From Tersicoccus sp. Bi-70 (GTDB lineage: Bacteria; Actinomycetota; Actinomycetes; Actinomycetales; Micrococcaceae): a stretch of 64,000 bases of DNA. The position numbers were made by a program, and so were the translations under genes. The notes under the pieces are model-generated. The model did not search any database and was not told where the DNA came from. It was given only the letters and a program-made list of their open reading frames with translations. Below are positions 1 through 7,611 of this stretch, in pieces (position 1 is the stretch's first letter; the number at the start of each line of letters is the position of its first letter). Location of the stretch: assembly GCF_001968825.1 (NCBI RefSeq), contig NZ_MIEU01000016.1, positions 372,001 to 436,000 on the forward strand, given 5' to 3'.

Positions 1-245
1 TCGTCGTCGGGCAGGGTGTCGGCCTGCTCGAGCACGCCGATCCGGGTGCCGCCGCGCACGGTCACCCGTCCGCCGTCGGGTTCGCGGCGCCGGGCCAGCA
101 TGGCCAGCAGGGAGGACTTGCCGTCGCCGTTGCGGCCGACGATGCCGATCCGGTCCCCCTCCTCCACCCCGAGGGTCACGGAGTCGAAGACGACCTTGGT
201 CGGGTACTCGAGGTGGAGGGCCTCGGCCCCCAGAAGATGCGCCAT
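1..245 (-). CDS. ABC-F family ATPase, N-terminal fragment
   Basis: Only the first 81 codons are in the window; the gene runs off the left edge. The start is ATG at 245, behind a GAAGGGA stretch. The fragment opens an ABC ATPase domain with Walker A GRNGDGKSS at about residues 37-45 and the GVLEQ segment expected soon after. A soluble ATPase with no membrane segment, sitting after ispE, fits the ABC-F (Uup/EttA-like) proteins that act on ribosomes, and rsmA-ispE-ABC-F is a familiar actinobacterial order. The gap to the ispE stop is 39 nt, so it is probably the last gene of that operon. The tandem second ATPase domain that would confirm ABC-F lies outside the window. Confidence 0.8.
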   Translation of the reverse strand, partial: MAHLLGAEALHLEYPTKVVFDSVTLGVEEGDRIGIVGRNGDGKSSLLAMLARRREPDGGRVTVRGGTRIGVLEQADTLPDD

Positions 246-284
246 ATCCCTTCAAGGGTAGGCGAGACGGCGGGGTCCTCCCGC

Positions 285-1283
285 TCAGCCGCCGGTGCGG
301 GTGAGCACCTGCGCGCCGCCGACGGCGCCCGTCACCGGGACCGCGTCGAAGCCACGGTGGCCGAGGCTGGTGGCGACCGCCTCGGCGTCGTCCTCGTCCA
401 GGCACAGCAGCGCGAGCGTCGGGCCGGATCCGGAGACGATGCCGGCGAGCGCCCCCGCGGCCAGGCCCTCGGCCAGCACCGGGCGCAGCTGCGGGGCCAG
501 CGTCAGCGCCGCCTCCTGCAGGTCGTTGTGCAGGACGGCGGCCAGGCCGTGCGGGTCGCCGGCGCGCAGGGCGTGCAGGACGTCCGCCGGTGGGGCCGGC
601 ACGGGGATGCGGTCCGGTCCCGCCCCGCCGGCCACCTCCTGCCGGTGCTCGTCGAGGGCGGCGAAGGCCCGCGGCGTCGAGATGCCGAAGCGGGCGGGCA
701 CGAGCACCCAGTGGAACGGCCGGGGGGCGAGCGCCGGCGTCAGTTCGGTGCCGGTGCCGAGGCCGACGGCGACGCCGCCGAGCAGGGCGAAGGGGACGTC
801 CGCGCCGAGCTGCTCGCCCAGCCGGGCAAGGGCACGACTGCCCAGGGCGGTGCCGAGCAGGGCGTCGCACGCGACGAGGGCCGCGGCGGCATCGGCCGAG
901 CCGCCGCCCATGCCGCCGGCCACGGGCACGGCCTTGCTCAGCCGCAGGTGGACGCCGCCGTCCCAGTCGGACGCGGCGAGGACGAGGGCGGCGGCGCGGG
1001 CGGCCAGGTTGGTCGCGTCCCGCGGGATCGTCGCCAGCAGGTCGACCCCGCTGTCGAGCTGCCGGCGGGCCTGGGCGGCCAGGACGCTGCCGGGCGTGAA
1101 CTCGACGGTCAGGCTGATGCCGGGCTCGTCGGTCGCCGTGGCGGTGACGTGCTCGAGCAGGGAGACGGCCTGGTAGATGCTCGCCACCCGGTGGTAGCCG
1201 TCCTCGAGCAGCGGCCCGACCAGGAAGCAGACGTTGATCTTGCCGGGTGCGCTGACGGTGACCGAGCCGCCGGTTCCGGGCAC
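285..1283 (-). CDS. ispE: 4-diphosphocytidyl-2-C-methyl-D-erythritol kinase
   Basis: GHMP kinase of the non-mevalonate (MEP) isoprenoid pathway. It phosphorylates CDP-methylerythritol with ATP in the cytosol. Of 332 residues, the N-terminal SAPGKINVCF segment carries the conserved Lys (about residue 15). The glycine-rich ATP loop AGGMGGGSADAAA lies at about 122-134 with its conserved Asp. A C-terminal VSGSGPTLALL motif completes the fold. The start is GTG at 1283, 2 nt after the rsmA stop, so the two genes are translationally coupled. Product identity is clear from the motifs. The length is slightly above the usual ~310 residues. Confidence 0.95.
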   Translation of the reverse strand: MPGTGGSVTVSAPGKINVCFLVGPLLEDGYHRVASIYQAVSLLEHVTATATDEPGISLTVEFTPGSVLAAQARRQLDSGVDLLATIPRDATNLAARAAALVLAASDWDGGVHLRLSKAVPVAGGMGGGSADAAAALVACDALLGTALGSRALARLGEQLGADVPFALLGGVAVGLGTGTELTPALAPRPFHWVLVPARFGISTPRAFAALDEHRQEVAGGAGPDRIPVPAPPADVLHALRAGDPHGLAAVLHNDLQEAALTLAPQLRPVLAEGLAAGALAGIVSGSGPTLALLCLDEDDAEAVATSLGHRGFDAVPVTGAVGGAQVLTRTGG

Positions 1284-1285
1284 GG

Positions 1286-2209
1286 TCAGCCGGCCCGGTG
1301 CGGGGTGGGCGGGTGCTCGGCCGGGCGGGGCTCGACCGGGCGGTGCTGGGCGAGCCGGGCGTACGCGGCGATGTCGAGCGTCTCGCCGCGGGCCGTCGGG
1401 TCGATACCGGCGGCACGCAGGGCGGTCTCGGCCGCCGCCGGGGAGCCGGCCCAGCCGGCGAGGGCGGCCCGCAGGGTCTTGCGTCGCTGGGCGAACGCGG
1501 CGTCGATGACGGCGAACACCTCACGCCGGTCCGCCGTCGTCGGCGGGGGCGGCTGCCGGACGAAGGAGACGAGGCCGGAACTGATCCGCGGGGCCGGCCA
1601 GAAGACGTTCGCCCCGACGGTGCCGGCCCGGCGCACCCTCGCGTACCAGGCGGCCTTGGCGGAGGGAACCCCGTAGGTGCGGCTGCCGGGGCCGGCGGCC
1701 AGCCGGTCCGCGACCTCCTCCTGCACCATCACGAGCCCGTGGTCCAGGGTGGGCACGGTCGCGAGCAGGTGCAGCAGCACGGGCACGGCGACGTTGTAGG
1801 GCAGGTTCGCGACGAGCGCGGTGGGCCGCCCGGGAAGGCCGGTGACGGCGGCGGCGTCGGCGGTCACGACGGTCAGGGCACCGGCCCGGTCCGGCCGGAA
1901 CCGGCGCACGGTGGCGGGCAGCTGCCCGGCGAGGACGGGGTCGATCTCGACGGCGACGACGGCGGTCGCGGCGTCGAGCAGCCCGAGGGTGAGGGAGCCG
2001 AGCCCCGGACCGACCTCGAGCACGGTCTCGTCCGCGGCGACGTCCGCCGCGGCGACGATCCTGCGGATCGTGTTGGGATCGATCATGAAGTTCTGGCCGA
2101 GCGTCTTGGTCGGCTGCACCCCGGCCTGCTGCGCGAGCTGCCGGATCTGTGCCGCTCCCAGGAGGCCGTCGGTGGAGCCGGCCGCGGGCGCGGGCAGATC
2201 AGCGGTCAT
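1286..2209 (-). CDS. rsmA: 16S rRNA (adenine1518-N6/adenine1519-N6)-dimethyltransferase
   Basis: KsgA/RsmA enzyme that dimethylates two adjacent adenines near the 3' end of 16S rRNA during 30S maturation, using S-adenosylmethionine. Of 307 residues, the family entry motif [12 protein letters not shown] is at about 33-44, SAM motif [11 protein letters not shown] at 65-74, and the catalytic NLPYNV at 135-140. The ATG at 2209 is chosen because a TACGAT hexamer ends 7 nt before it, the leaderless spacing seen repeatedly in this window. An ATG at 2218 is in frame but overlaps that hexamer. ispE follows with a 2-nt gap. Confidence 0.93.
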   Translation of the reverse strand: MTADLPAPAAGSTDGLLGAAQIRQLAQQAGVQPTKTLGQNFMIDPNTIRRIVAAADVAADETVLEVGPGLGSLTLGLLDAATAVVAVEIDPVLAGQLPATVRRFRPDRAGALTVVTADAAAVTGLPGRPTALVANLPYNVAVPVLLHLLATVPTLDHGLVMVQEEVADRLAAGPGSRTYGVPSAKAAWYARVRRAGTVGANVFWPAPRISSGLVSFVRQPPPPTTADRREVFAVIDAAFAQRRKTLRAALAGWAGSPAAAETALRAAGIDPTARGETLDIAAYARLAQHRPVEPRPAEHPPTPHRAG

Positions 2210-2216
2210 GCCAATC

Positions 2217-2222
2217 ATCGTA
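2217..2222 (-). promoter_or_regulatory. leaderless -10 hexamer for rsmA
   Basis: TACGAT on the minus strand is followed by 7 nt and then the ATG of rsmA at 2209. No Shine-Dalgarno sequence fits between them. The layout matches actinobacterial leaderless transcripts. Confidence 0.5.
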
Positions 2223-2288
2223 GCGACGCCGCGGGCTCCCTCACGCCGCACGACGCGGCTCGGGTGGAGGGGCCGCGTGGGCACCCGT

Positions 2289-3641
2289 CTAGGCGAGGCC
2301 GCCGGAGAGGAGCGCGGACCGGGTCGCCGTCCCGACCCCGGAGAGGACGCCGGACGGGTCCCCGCCGACCACCGGGGCGGGCGCTGACGGCAGCACCGTG
2401 GACGACGACGCGGATCCGCCCGTGGCGTTCCCGGTCGCCGGCTGCGGGCCGGCCGCCGGGGCATCCGTCGAGGAGGTCGACGCGGACGGCGCGGGCGAGG
2501 AGGCCGACGGCAACGGCGAGCCCTCCGCCTGCGGCAGCCGGGCGTCGGAGGTCTGCTCCGGCTGGGTCGGACCGGGCTGCGTGGGGTCCGGCTGGGTGGG
2601 ATCCGTCGGATCCGGCATCGAGGACGACGGCTGGGGGGCCGGAGCGGGGGCGGCCGTGGCGGGAGCCGCCGGGGCCGGCGCGGGATCCGCGGGCAGGGAG
2701 CCGGTGCCGGGGACGGCCGCTCCGCCGTCGCTCTCCGGCGGGGCCTGACCGGGCCGGTCCAGGGTGCCGACGGAGACGATGCGGGAGACGGGCTGCCGGA
2801 CGGTCGTGGACCCCACGAGCACCCGTCCGCGGGGCTGTCCGTCGACCGTACGGGTCGCGAAGCTGCGCACGATCTCCCCCGGCACCCCGTCGCGCAGGAC
2901 GACGGTCTCGCCCGCGTACCGGGTGGGGTCCTGCCGCACCTCGGTGCTGTACGGGACGCTCTCGCGTTCCTTCACGGTGGGACCGGTGCCGATCCGGGTG
3001 ACGGTGATGCGCAACTGCGCGGTCGGCACGCTTCCGGCGTCGGGCGTGACCTGGTCCCGCGCACCGATCCGGATGCCCTGCTCGGTGACGGCCTGCCGGA
3101 CGGTCGGCGCAGCGGTGCGCACGGTCGACGTCCGGCCGTCGACGGTGATGGTGATGCGCTTGGGTGTCGCGATGGCGAGGGGGTGCGGTGCGGTCGTCAG
3201 GTCCCGGTCGTCGGGGACGGCGGCCCGGGTGCCGGCCGGCAGGGCGAGCGAGTGGATCAGCTCGCCGACCGTGCGCAGCGGGGTGGTCAGGTGGCGGGGT
3301 CGCCCGTCGATCACGAGGTCGAGCTCCTTGGCCCGGGTGATGCGGATGGCGTCGTCGTCGCCCACCTGCTCGTCGAGGCCCGGGTCGACGTCGTCCTGCG
3401 CGCCCGCGGTCACCCCGGCCTGCGCGAGCACGTCACCGACGCGACCGGCATCGGCCTGCACGGCCGTGGTGGTGGGCCGCGCGGCGCCGTCGATCACGGT
3501 GATGGTGACGGTGCGGGCGGGCGAGGCGACGGCCAGGCCGACGGCTCCGGCGACGGCGAGGACGCTCACGAGCACGGCACCGGCGAGGAACCCGGCGATC
3601 CGGCGCTGACGCCGGCGGCGCAGAGTGGGACGGGTGGTCAC
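2289..3641 (-). CDS. DUF348/G5-domain surface protein (RpfB-like, no lytic domain)
   Basis: Resembles RpfB (resuscitation-promoting factor B) of Actinobacteria over its non-catalytic part. Of 450 residues from GTG 3641, a basic N-terminus (RRRRQRR) precedes one membrane segment (about 15-38). Three DUF348 ubiquitin-like repeats follow (about 45-95, 105-150, 160-210), then a G5 domain (about 213-292, including [14 protein letters not shown]). The last ~155 residues are rich in Pro, Ala, Ser and Thr, with short Asp-Pro-Thr-Gln repeats. The transglycosylase (Rpf) domain normally at the C-terminus is absent, and only ~80 bp separate this gene from rsmA. An anchored, wall-associated role is likely; lytic activity is not supported. 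The reading frame stays open upstream to 3791, but codons 1-50 of that version look like leader DNA. Gene order before rsmA-ispE matches rpfB in relatives. Confidence 0.82.
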   Translation of the reverse strand: MTTRPTLRRRRQRRIAGFLAGAVLVSVLAVAGAVGLAVASPARTVTITVIDGAARPTTTAVQADAGRVGDVLAQAGVTAGAQDDVDPGLDEQVGDDDAIRITRAKELDLVIDGRPRHLTTPLRTVGELIHSLALPAGTRAAVPDDRDLTTAPHPLAIATPKRITITVDGRTSTVRTAAPTVRQAVTEQGIRIGARDQVTPDAGSVPTAQLRITVTRIGTGPTVKERESVPYSTEVRQDPTRYAGETVVLRDGVPGEIVRSFATRTVDGQPRGRVLVGSTTVRQPVSRIVSVGTLDRPGQAPPESDGGAAVPGTGSLPADPAPAPAAPATAAPAPAPQPSSSMPDPTDPTQPDPTQPGPTQPEQTSDARLPQAEGSPLPSASSPAPSASTSSTDAPAAGPQPATGNATGGSASSSTVLPSAPAPVVGGDPSGVLSGVGTATRSALLSGGLA

Positions 3642-3754
3642 GAGGCAGGCCCCCCAGGGCTTGGTCGGTGGCGCAGACGCCGGCGTCCGCCGCGAGGCGC
3701 ACGGACCCGGCAGCGGGACGGCGGGCGGCCCGGATCCGCGGGCGGCCTGGTTCG

Positions 3755-3774
3755 ACCGTAACCGAATCGTGACC
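3755..3774. promoter_or_regulatory. MtrA-like direct repeat at the G5-protein promoter
   Basis: On the plus strand GTAACC (3758-3763), 5 nt, then GTGACC (3769-3774) form a near-perfect direct repeat of period 11. On the minus strand the same DNA provides a TACGGT -10-like hexamer (3755-3760), about 110 nt upstream of the GTG at 3641. Direct repeats of this kind are the reported recognition pattern of the MtrA response regulator, which controls rpf and wall-hydrolase genes in several actinobacteria. The assignment rests on resemblance only. Confidence 0.4.
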
Positions 3775-3823
3775 TGATGGCCAACCACCACGCCGTCCGG
3801 GGACGTGTGGCGTCATCCGGTGA

Positions 3824-4861
3824 TCAGGTGGCCGGCACCGCCGGGGAGGCGTCCTCGTCGGCGGCCCACGTCCCGTACACCCGCTCCGTGTTCTCCCGCA
3901 GGACGGCGCACAGCTCGGCCAGCTCCGTCCCGCGCGTCGTCGCCATCGACCGGACCGTGTACGGCACCAGGTAGCTGGCGTTGGGGCGCCCGCGGTGCGG
4001 GTGCGGGGTGAGGAACGGGGCGTCGGTCTCGACGAGCAGCAGCTCGGGGCGCGCGACCCGCAGCGCCTCCCGCTGCGCGTCGGCGTTCCCGAAGGACACG
4101 GTGCCCGAGAAGGACATGTACCAGCCCCGGTCGTTGCACAGGCGGGCCAGCTCGCCGTCACCGGAGAAGCTGTGGAACACGACGGCGGGAGGCTCGGGGG
4201 CACTGCGCAGGATGGCGACGACGTCGTCGTGGGCGTCCCGGTCGTGGATCTGCAGGGCCTTGCCGAGCCGGCACGCGAGGTCGAGGTGCCGGCGGAACGA
4301 GGTGTGCTGCGGGCCGGCGTCCTCGCGCGGCGTGCGGAAGTAGTCCAGGCCCGTCTCCCCGATCGCCCGGACCCGCGGGTGGGCGGCGAGCGCCTCGATC
4401 TCGGCCAGGGCGGCGTCCAGCTCGCCGCGGGCGGCGTACCGGACGGCCTCGTTCGGGTGGATCGCCACGGCGCCGAGCAGCCGCGGGTCCCGCTCGATCG
4501 CGGCCACGGTGAACCGGGAGGACTCGAGGTCGCAGCCGACCTGCACCGCGCCGGCGACGCCCACCCGTTCGGCGGCGTCCAGGGCGGCAGCCGGATCCAC
4601 CTCGACCAGCCCGTCGTGGAAGTCCAGGTGGGTGTGGTTGTCCATCACCGGCAGGGGCAGCGGCTCGGGAGCCGGCGGATAGGTCAGCCGGCGCGACCGA
4701 CCGTTCTCCCCCGTCGAACTGCGCCGGCGGCCCGGCTCCGACTCTGCCCCCGACCCCGCCTCCGACCCGGCCTCCGACGAGCCGGCTGCGGCGGGGGTCC
4801 GGTACTCGGGCGGGGCCTGACCGGCGGCGGGCGGACGGGCGTCGCTGGAGGAGGGGGACAT
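3824..4861 (-). CDS. TatD family metal-dependent hydrolase (DNase)
   Basis: TatD-type amidohydrolase fold, a 3'-5' exonuclease/DNase family that needs two divalent metals. The metal-binding MDNHTHLDF motif is at about residues 73-81. It is followed by AIHPNEA, GETGLDYF, LQIHDRDAHDD, VFHSFSGD and LLVETDAPFLTPHPHRG, all in family order. The 345-residue protein has a ~70-residue N-terminal extension rich in Ser, Gly, Glu and Arg that ordinary TatD proteins (~260-290 residues) lack. The start is ATG 4861, 6 nt after a TACGCT hexamer. An open frame extends far upstream but is antisense to moxR. The gene is divergent from the moxR operon. TatD beside rsmA/ispE is a common actinobacterial arrangement (often metG-tatD-rpf-rsmA). 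Confidence 0.9.
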   Translation of the reverse strand: MSPSSSDARPPAAGQAPPEYRTPAAAGSSEAGSEAGSGAESEPGRRRSSTGENGRSRRLTYPPAPEPLPLPVMDNHTHLDFHDGLVEVDPAAALDAAERVGVAGAVQVGCDLESSRFTVAAIERDPRLLGAVAIHPNEAVRYAARGELDAALAEIEALAAHPRVRAIGETGLDYFRTPREDAGPQHTSFRRHLDLACRLGKALQIHDRDAHDDVVAILRSAPEPPAVVFHSFSGDGELARLCNDRGWYMSFSGTVSFGNADAQREALRVARPELLLVETDAPFLTPHPHRGRPNASYLVPYTVRSMATTRGTELAELCAVLRENTERVYGTWAADEDASPAVPAT

Positions 4862-4867
4862 GTGTCC

Positions 4868-4873
4868 AGCGTA
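4868..4873 (-). promoter_or_regulatory. leaderless -10 hexamer for tatD
   Basis: TACGCT on the minus strand, then 6 nt (GGACAC), then ATG 4861. No ribosome binding site is present in between. Confidence 0.5.
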
Positions 4874-4963
4874 GCCAGAGCGAGGTTGGGTACGCTGGTC
4901 GGATCGCGGCTGCGCATGCCCACCGGGCAGGGCGGGTACCGCGCCGTTACGAGCGGAGAGTCC

Positions 4964-5950
4964 ATGGCGACAGGAGCCGAACCCGGCACCGCGGCCGAGC
5001 TGACGGAGGCGCCGTTCGCGGCCCTGACCACGGCGGTCCTCGACGCGATCGGCACGGTGATCGACGGCAAGGCCGAAGCGGCGCGCACCGCCCTGACGGT
5101 GCTGCTGGCGGAGGGCCACCTGTTGCTGGAGGACGTGCCCGGGGTGGGCAAGACGCTGCTGGCCCGCTCCCTGGCCCGCACGATCGACGCGACGGTCACC
5201 CGGATCCAGTTCACCCCGGACCTGCTGCCCTCGGACGTGACCGGGGTAGCGATCTTCGACCAGCGCACCACCGAGTTCGAGTTCCGGCCCGGCCCGGTGT
5301 TCGCGCACCTCGTCATCGCCGACGAGATCAACCGTGCCTCCGCGAAGACCCAGTCCGCGATGCTCGAGTGCATGGAGGAGCGGCAGGTCACGGCCGACGG
5401 GATCACGCACCTGCTGCCCGAGCCCTTCATGGTGGTCGCGACGCAGAACCCGCTGGAGATGGAGGGCACGTACGCGCTGCCCGAGGCGCAGCGGGACCGG
5501 TTCATGGCGCGGGTGACGCTGGGGTATCCCGACGAGAACGCCGAGATCACCATGCTGCGCACGCATCAGGCGGCCTCCCCGCTGGAGGATCTGCGGCCGG
5601 TGATCGGCCTCCCCGAGGTCGCCTCCCTGATCCGGCAGGTCCGCGCCGTCTACGTCTCCGACGCGGTGCACGCCTACGTGGTGCGGATCGGCAACGCCAC
5701 CCGCAACCACGCGGGCCTGTCCCTGGGCGCGAGCCCCCGGGCGCTGCTGCAGTTGCTGCGGGCGGCGAAGGCGGAGGCCGCCCTCTCGGGCCGGGACTAC
5801 GTGCTCCCCGACGACGTCGCCCGCCTGGCCCCCACGGTCCTGGCCCACCGCCTGGTCCCGGTGCGCCGCTCCTCCGACCCCGACGCCGCGGTGGCCGACG
5901 CCCTGGACGCGGTCCTCGCGTCCGTGCCGGTCGAGGCCGGCCGGGGCTGA
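4964..5950 (+). CDS. MoxR family AAA+ ATPase
   Basis: MoxR-type AAA+ ATPase (328 residues), a chaperone-like ATPase thought to activate partner proteins encoded beside it. Walker A is EDVPGVGKT (about 56-64), Walker B is VIADEINRAS (about 118-127), sensor 1 is VVATQNPLEMEGTYALPEAQ, and the C-terminal lid carries GASPRALLQLL. The start is ATG 4964 with GGAGAG 4 nt upstream. A TACGCT hexamer at 4891-4896 could be the -10 of a promoter with a ~60-nt leader. DUF58 and transglutaminase genes follow in the same direction, the classical MoxR-DUF58-TGase set. Confidence 0.93.
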   Translation: MATGAEPGTAAELTEAPFAALTTAVLDAIGTVIDGKAEAARTALTVLLAEGHLLLEDVPGVGKTLLARSLARTIDATVTRIQFTPDLLPSDVTGVAIFDQRTTEFEFRPGPVFAHLVIADEINRASAKTQSAMLECMEERQVTADGITHLLPEPFMVVATQNPLEMEGTYALPEAQRDRFMARVTLGYPDENAEITMLRTHQAASPLEDLRPVIGLPEVASLIRQVRAVYVSDAVHAYVVRIGNATRNHAGLSLGASPRALLQLLRAAKAEAALSGRDYVLPDDVARLAPTVLAHRLVPVRRSSDPDAAVADALDAVLASVPVEAGRG

Positions 5951-5985
5951 CGACGGAGCGGGCGGGGAAGGCAGGGACGGCGGCG

Positions 5986-7611
5986 ATGTACCGCGACGCC
6001 ACCGCGCGAGGCTCCCGGGGCGGGGCCGGCCGCGACGGGGAACGTCGTGGCGGCACCGCCCGGGCCGCTGCGCGCTCCGCGGACGAGGCCCGCTGGCCCC
6101 TGACCCGGCGCGGCTGGAGCTTCCTCGCCGTCGCCGTCGCGGCCCTGCTGGCCGCGCAGATCCTGGGCCGGCGCGACCTGCTCTCACTCGGCATCTTCCT
6201 GCTCCTGCTGCCGGGCGCGGGCCTGCTGTACCTGAGGTGGTCCCGCCCCGTGCTCACCGCGCGCCGCTGGTTCGACCCGGACCGGGCGGAGGTGGGCCGG
6301 CCCGTGCGCGTGCACCTGGCCGTGGACGGCACCGTCAACGGCGTGCAGGCCCTCGCCCAGGAGGACGTGGACCCCGCGCTGGGCACCCCGCTGCGGTTCC
6401 GGGTGCCCGAACCGGGGCAGATGCCCGCCGGCGACGGCGCGCGCACCCGGCGCGTGCGCGGCCGGTACCGCTACGAGCTGCACCCGACCCGGCGGGGTGT
6501 CTACACCGCCGGCCCGCTGCGACTGCGCCGCCAGGACCCGTTCGGAATGACGGCACGGCAGGTGCTGACCGGGGAAGCCGATACCGTCGTCGTCCGGCCC
6601 CGGCTCGTCGACCTGCGCGGCGGGCAGGACGAGGGCTGGCGCGACGTGCGCGGACTGAGCCCGGCCGTGCGCACCACCGCACAGTCGGACATCGACGTCA
6701 GCACCCGGGACTACCACCCCGGCGACCCGATCCGCCGCGTGCACTGGCCCGCGAGCGCCCGCCATGGCAAGCTCATGGTGCGCCAGGAACTGAGCACGAC
6801 GACGCCCCCCGCCGTCCTGCTCGTCGACGATCGGATCGGCGCCCACCTCTCCCGCACCGGGGCCGCGTTCGCTCCGTCCGCCGGCAGCGGGCAGCTCGTC
6901 ACCAGCGACGGGTTCGAGCTGCTGGTCAGCCTCGGCCTGTCCCTCGCGGCGGAACTGAGCCGGATCGGGGCCGACGTCGTCGTCCGGTCGGCCGACGGGA
7001 ACCCCCTGCTCGGGACGAGCCCGACGGCGCTGGACGACCGCCAGGAGCTGTTCGCCCGCGCGGCCGGCGTCGCCGACCTCGCCGAGGGACTGGCCGGGCT
7101 GTCGCTGCGCGAGACCGGCCGGACCGCGGCCGCGCGAACCCGGCGGGGCCTCTCGCGTGGCAACCGGCCTTCCGGGTCCGGCCGGTCCGGCGAGGACACC
7201 GACCACCCCGCCGATCACCCCGTCTTCGATCCGGCGGTGCTGCGCGGTCTGCCGCACGACGTTCCGGACGGGGACCTGTTCGTCCTCGCCGGCGAGCTGA
7301 CGGACACGGAGACCGCGAGACTGGCCGCGCTGGCCGGCTCGGTCGCCGCCGCCCACGTCGTGCTCGTCCTCCCCCGCCCCGAGGCCGCGGGCCGCACCCT
7401 GAACCGGCTGCGCGACGCCGGTTGGGCGGCCGTCGCGGTCGAGCGCCACGCGACGGTCCGCTCCACGTGGGAGACCCTCACCCGCGAGCACACCACGCGG
7501 CCGGCCCGGCGCCACCCCCTCGTCACCGGTCCCATCGGCGGGACGGCCGGCGGGACCGGCTCGGTCGGCCGGCCCGGCAGCACCACCGACTCCCGAGGAT
7601 CCACCCGATGA
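5986..7611 (+). CDS. DUF58 domain-containing membrane protein
   Basis: Partner of MoxR ATPases. Of 541 residues, an Arg/Gly-rich cytoplasmic N-terminus (1-40) is followed by two membrane helices (about 47-65 and 68-85). A beta-rich region comes next, then the DUF58 signature around 238-268 (DYHPGDPIRRVHWPASAR), which resembles a vWA-like fold with the bound-ion Asp/Ser positions. The C-terminal ~200 residues include a Ser/Arg-rich linker and a second compact domain. The start is ATG 5986, 35 nt after the moxR stop. Its TGA overlaps the next start (ATGA). The exact biochemical role of DUF58 proteins is not established; a complex with MoxR at the membrane is the usual inference. Confidence 0.88.
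   Translation: MYRDATARGSRGGAGRDGERRGGTARAAARSADEARWPLTRRGWSFLAVAVAALLAAQILGRRDLLSLGIFLLLLPGAGLLYLRWSRPVLTARRWFDPDRAEVGRPVRVHLAVDGTVNGVQALAQEDVDPALGTPLRFRVPEPGQMPAGDGARTRRVRGRYRYELHPTRRGVYTAGPLRLRRQDPFGMTARQVLTGEADTVVVRPRLVDLRGGQDEGWRDVRGLSPAVRTTAQSDIDVSTRDYHPGDPIRRVHWPASARHGKLMVRQELSTTTPPAVLLVDDRIGAHLSRTGAAFAPSAGSGQLVTSDGFELLVSLGLSLAAELSRIGADVVVRSADGNPLLGTSPTALDDRQELFARAAGVADLAEGLAGLSLRETGRTAAARTRRGLSRGNRPSGSGRSGEDTDHPADHPVFDPAVLRGLPHDVPDGDLFVLAGELTDTETARLAALAGSVAAAHVVLVLPRPEAAGRTLNRLRDAGWAAVAVERHATVRSTWETLTREHTTRPARRHPLVTGPIGGTAGGTGSVGRPGSTTDSRGSTR

Noticed and set aside
3642-3823. ydaO-type (c-di-AMP) riboswitch upstream of the RpfB-like gene
   Set aside because: Known upstream of rpf genes in other actinobacteria, but the gap is short and I cannot match the core motifs; only the direct repeat stands out.
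4862-6187. Long upstream extension of tatD antisense to moxR
   Set aside because: The open frame exists only because GC-rich DNA rarely has stops; TatD homology and the leaderless hexamer place the start at 4861.
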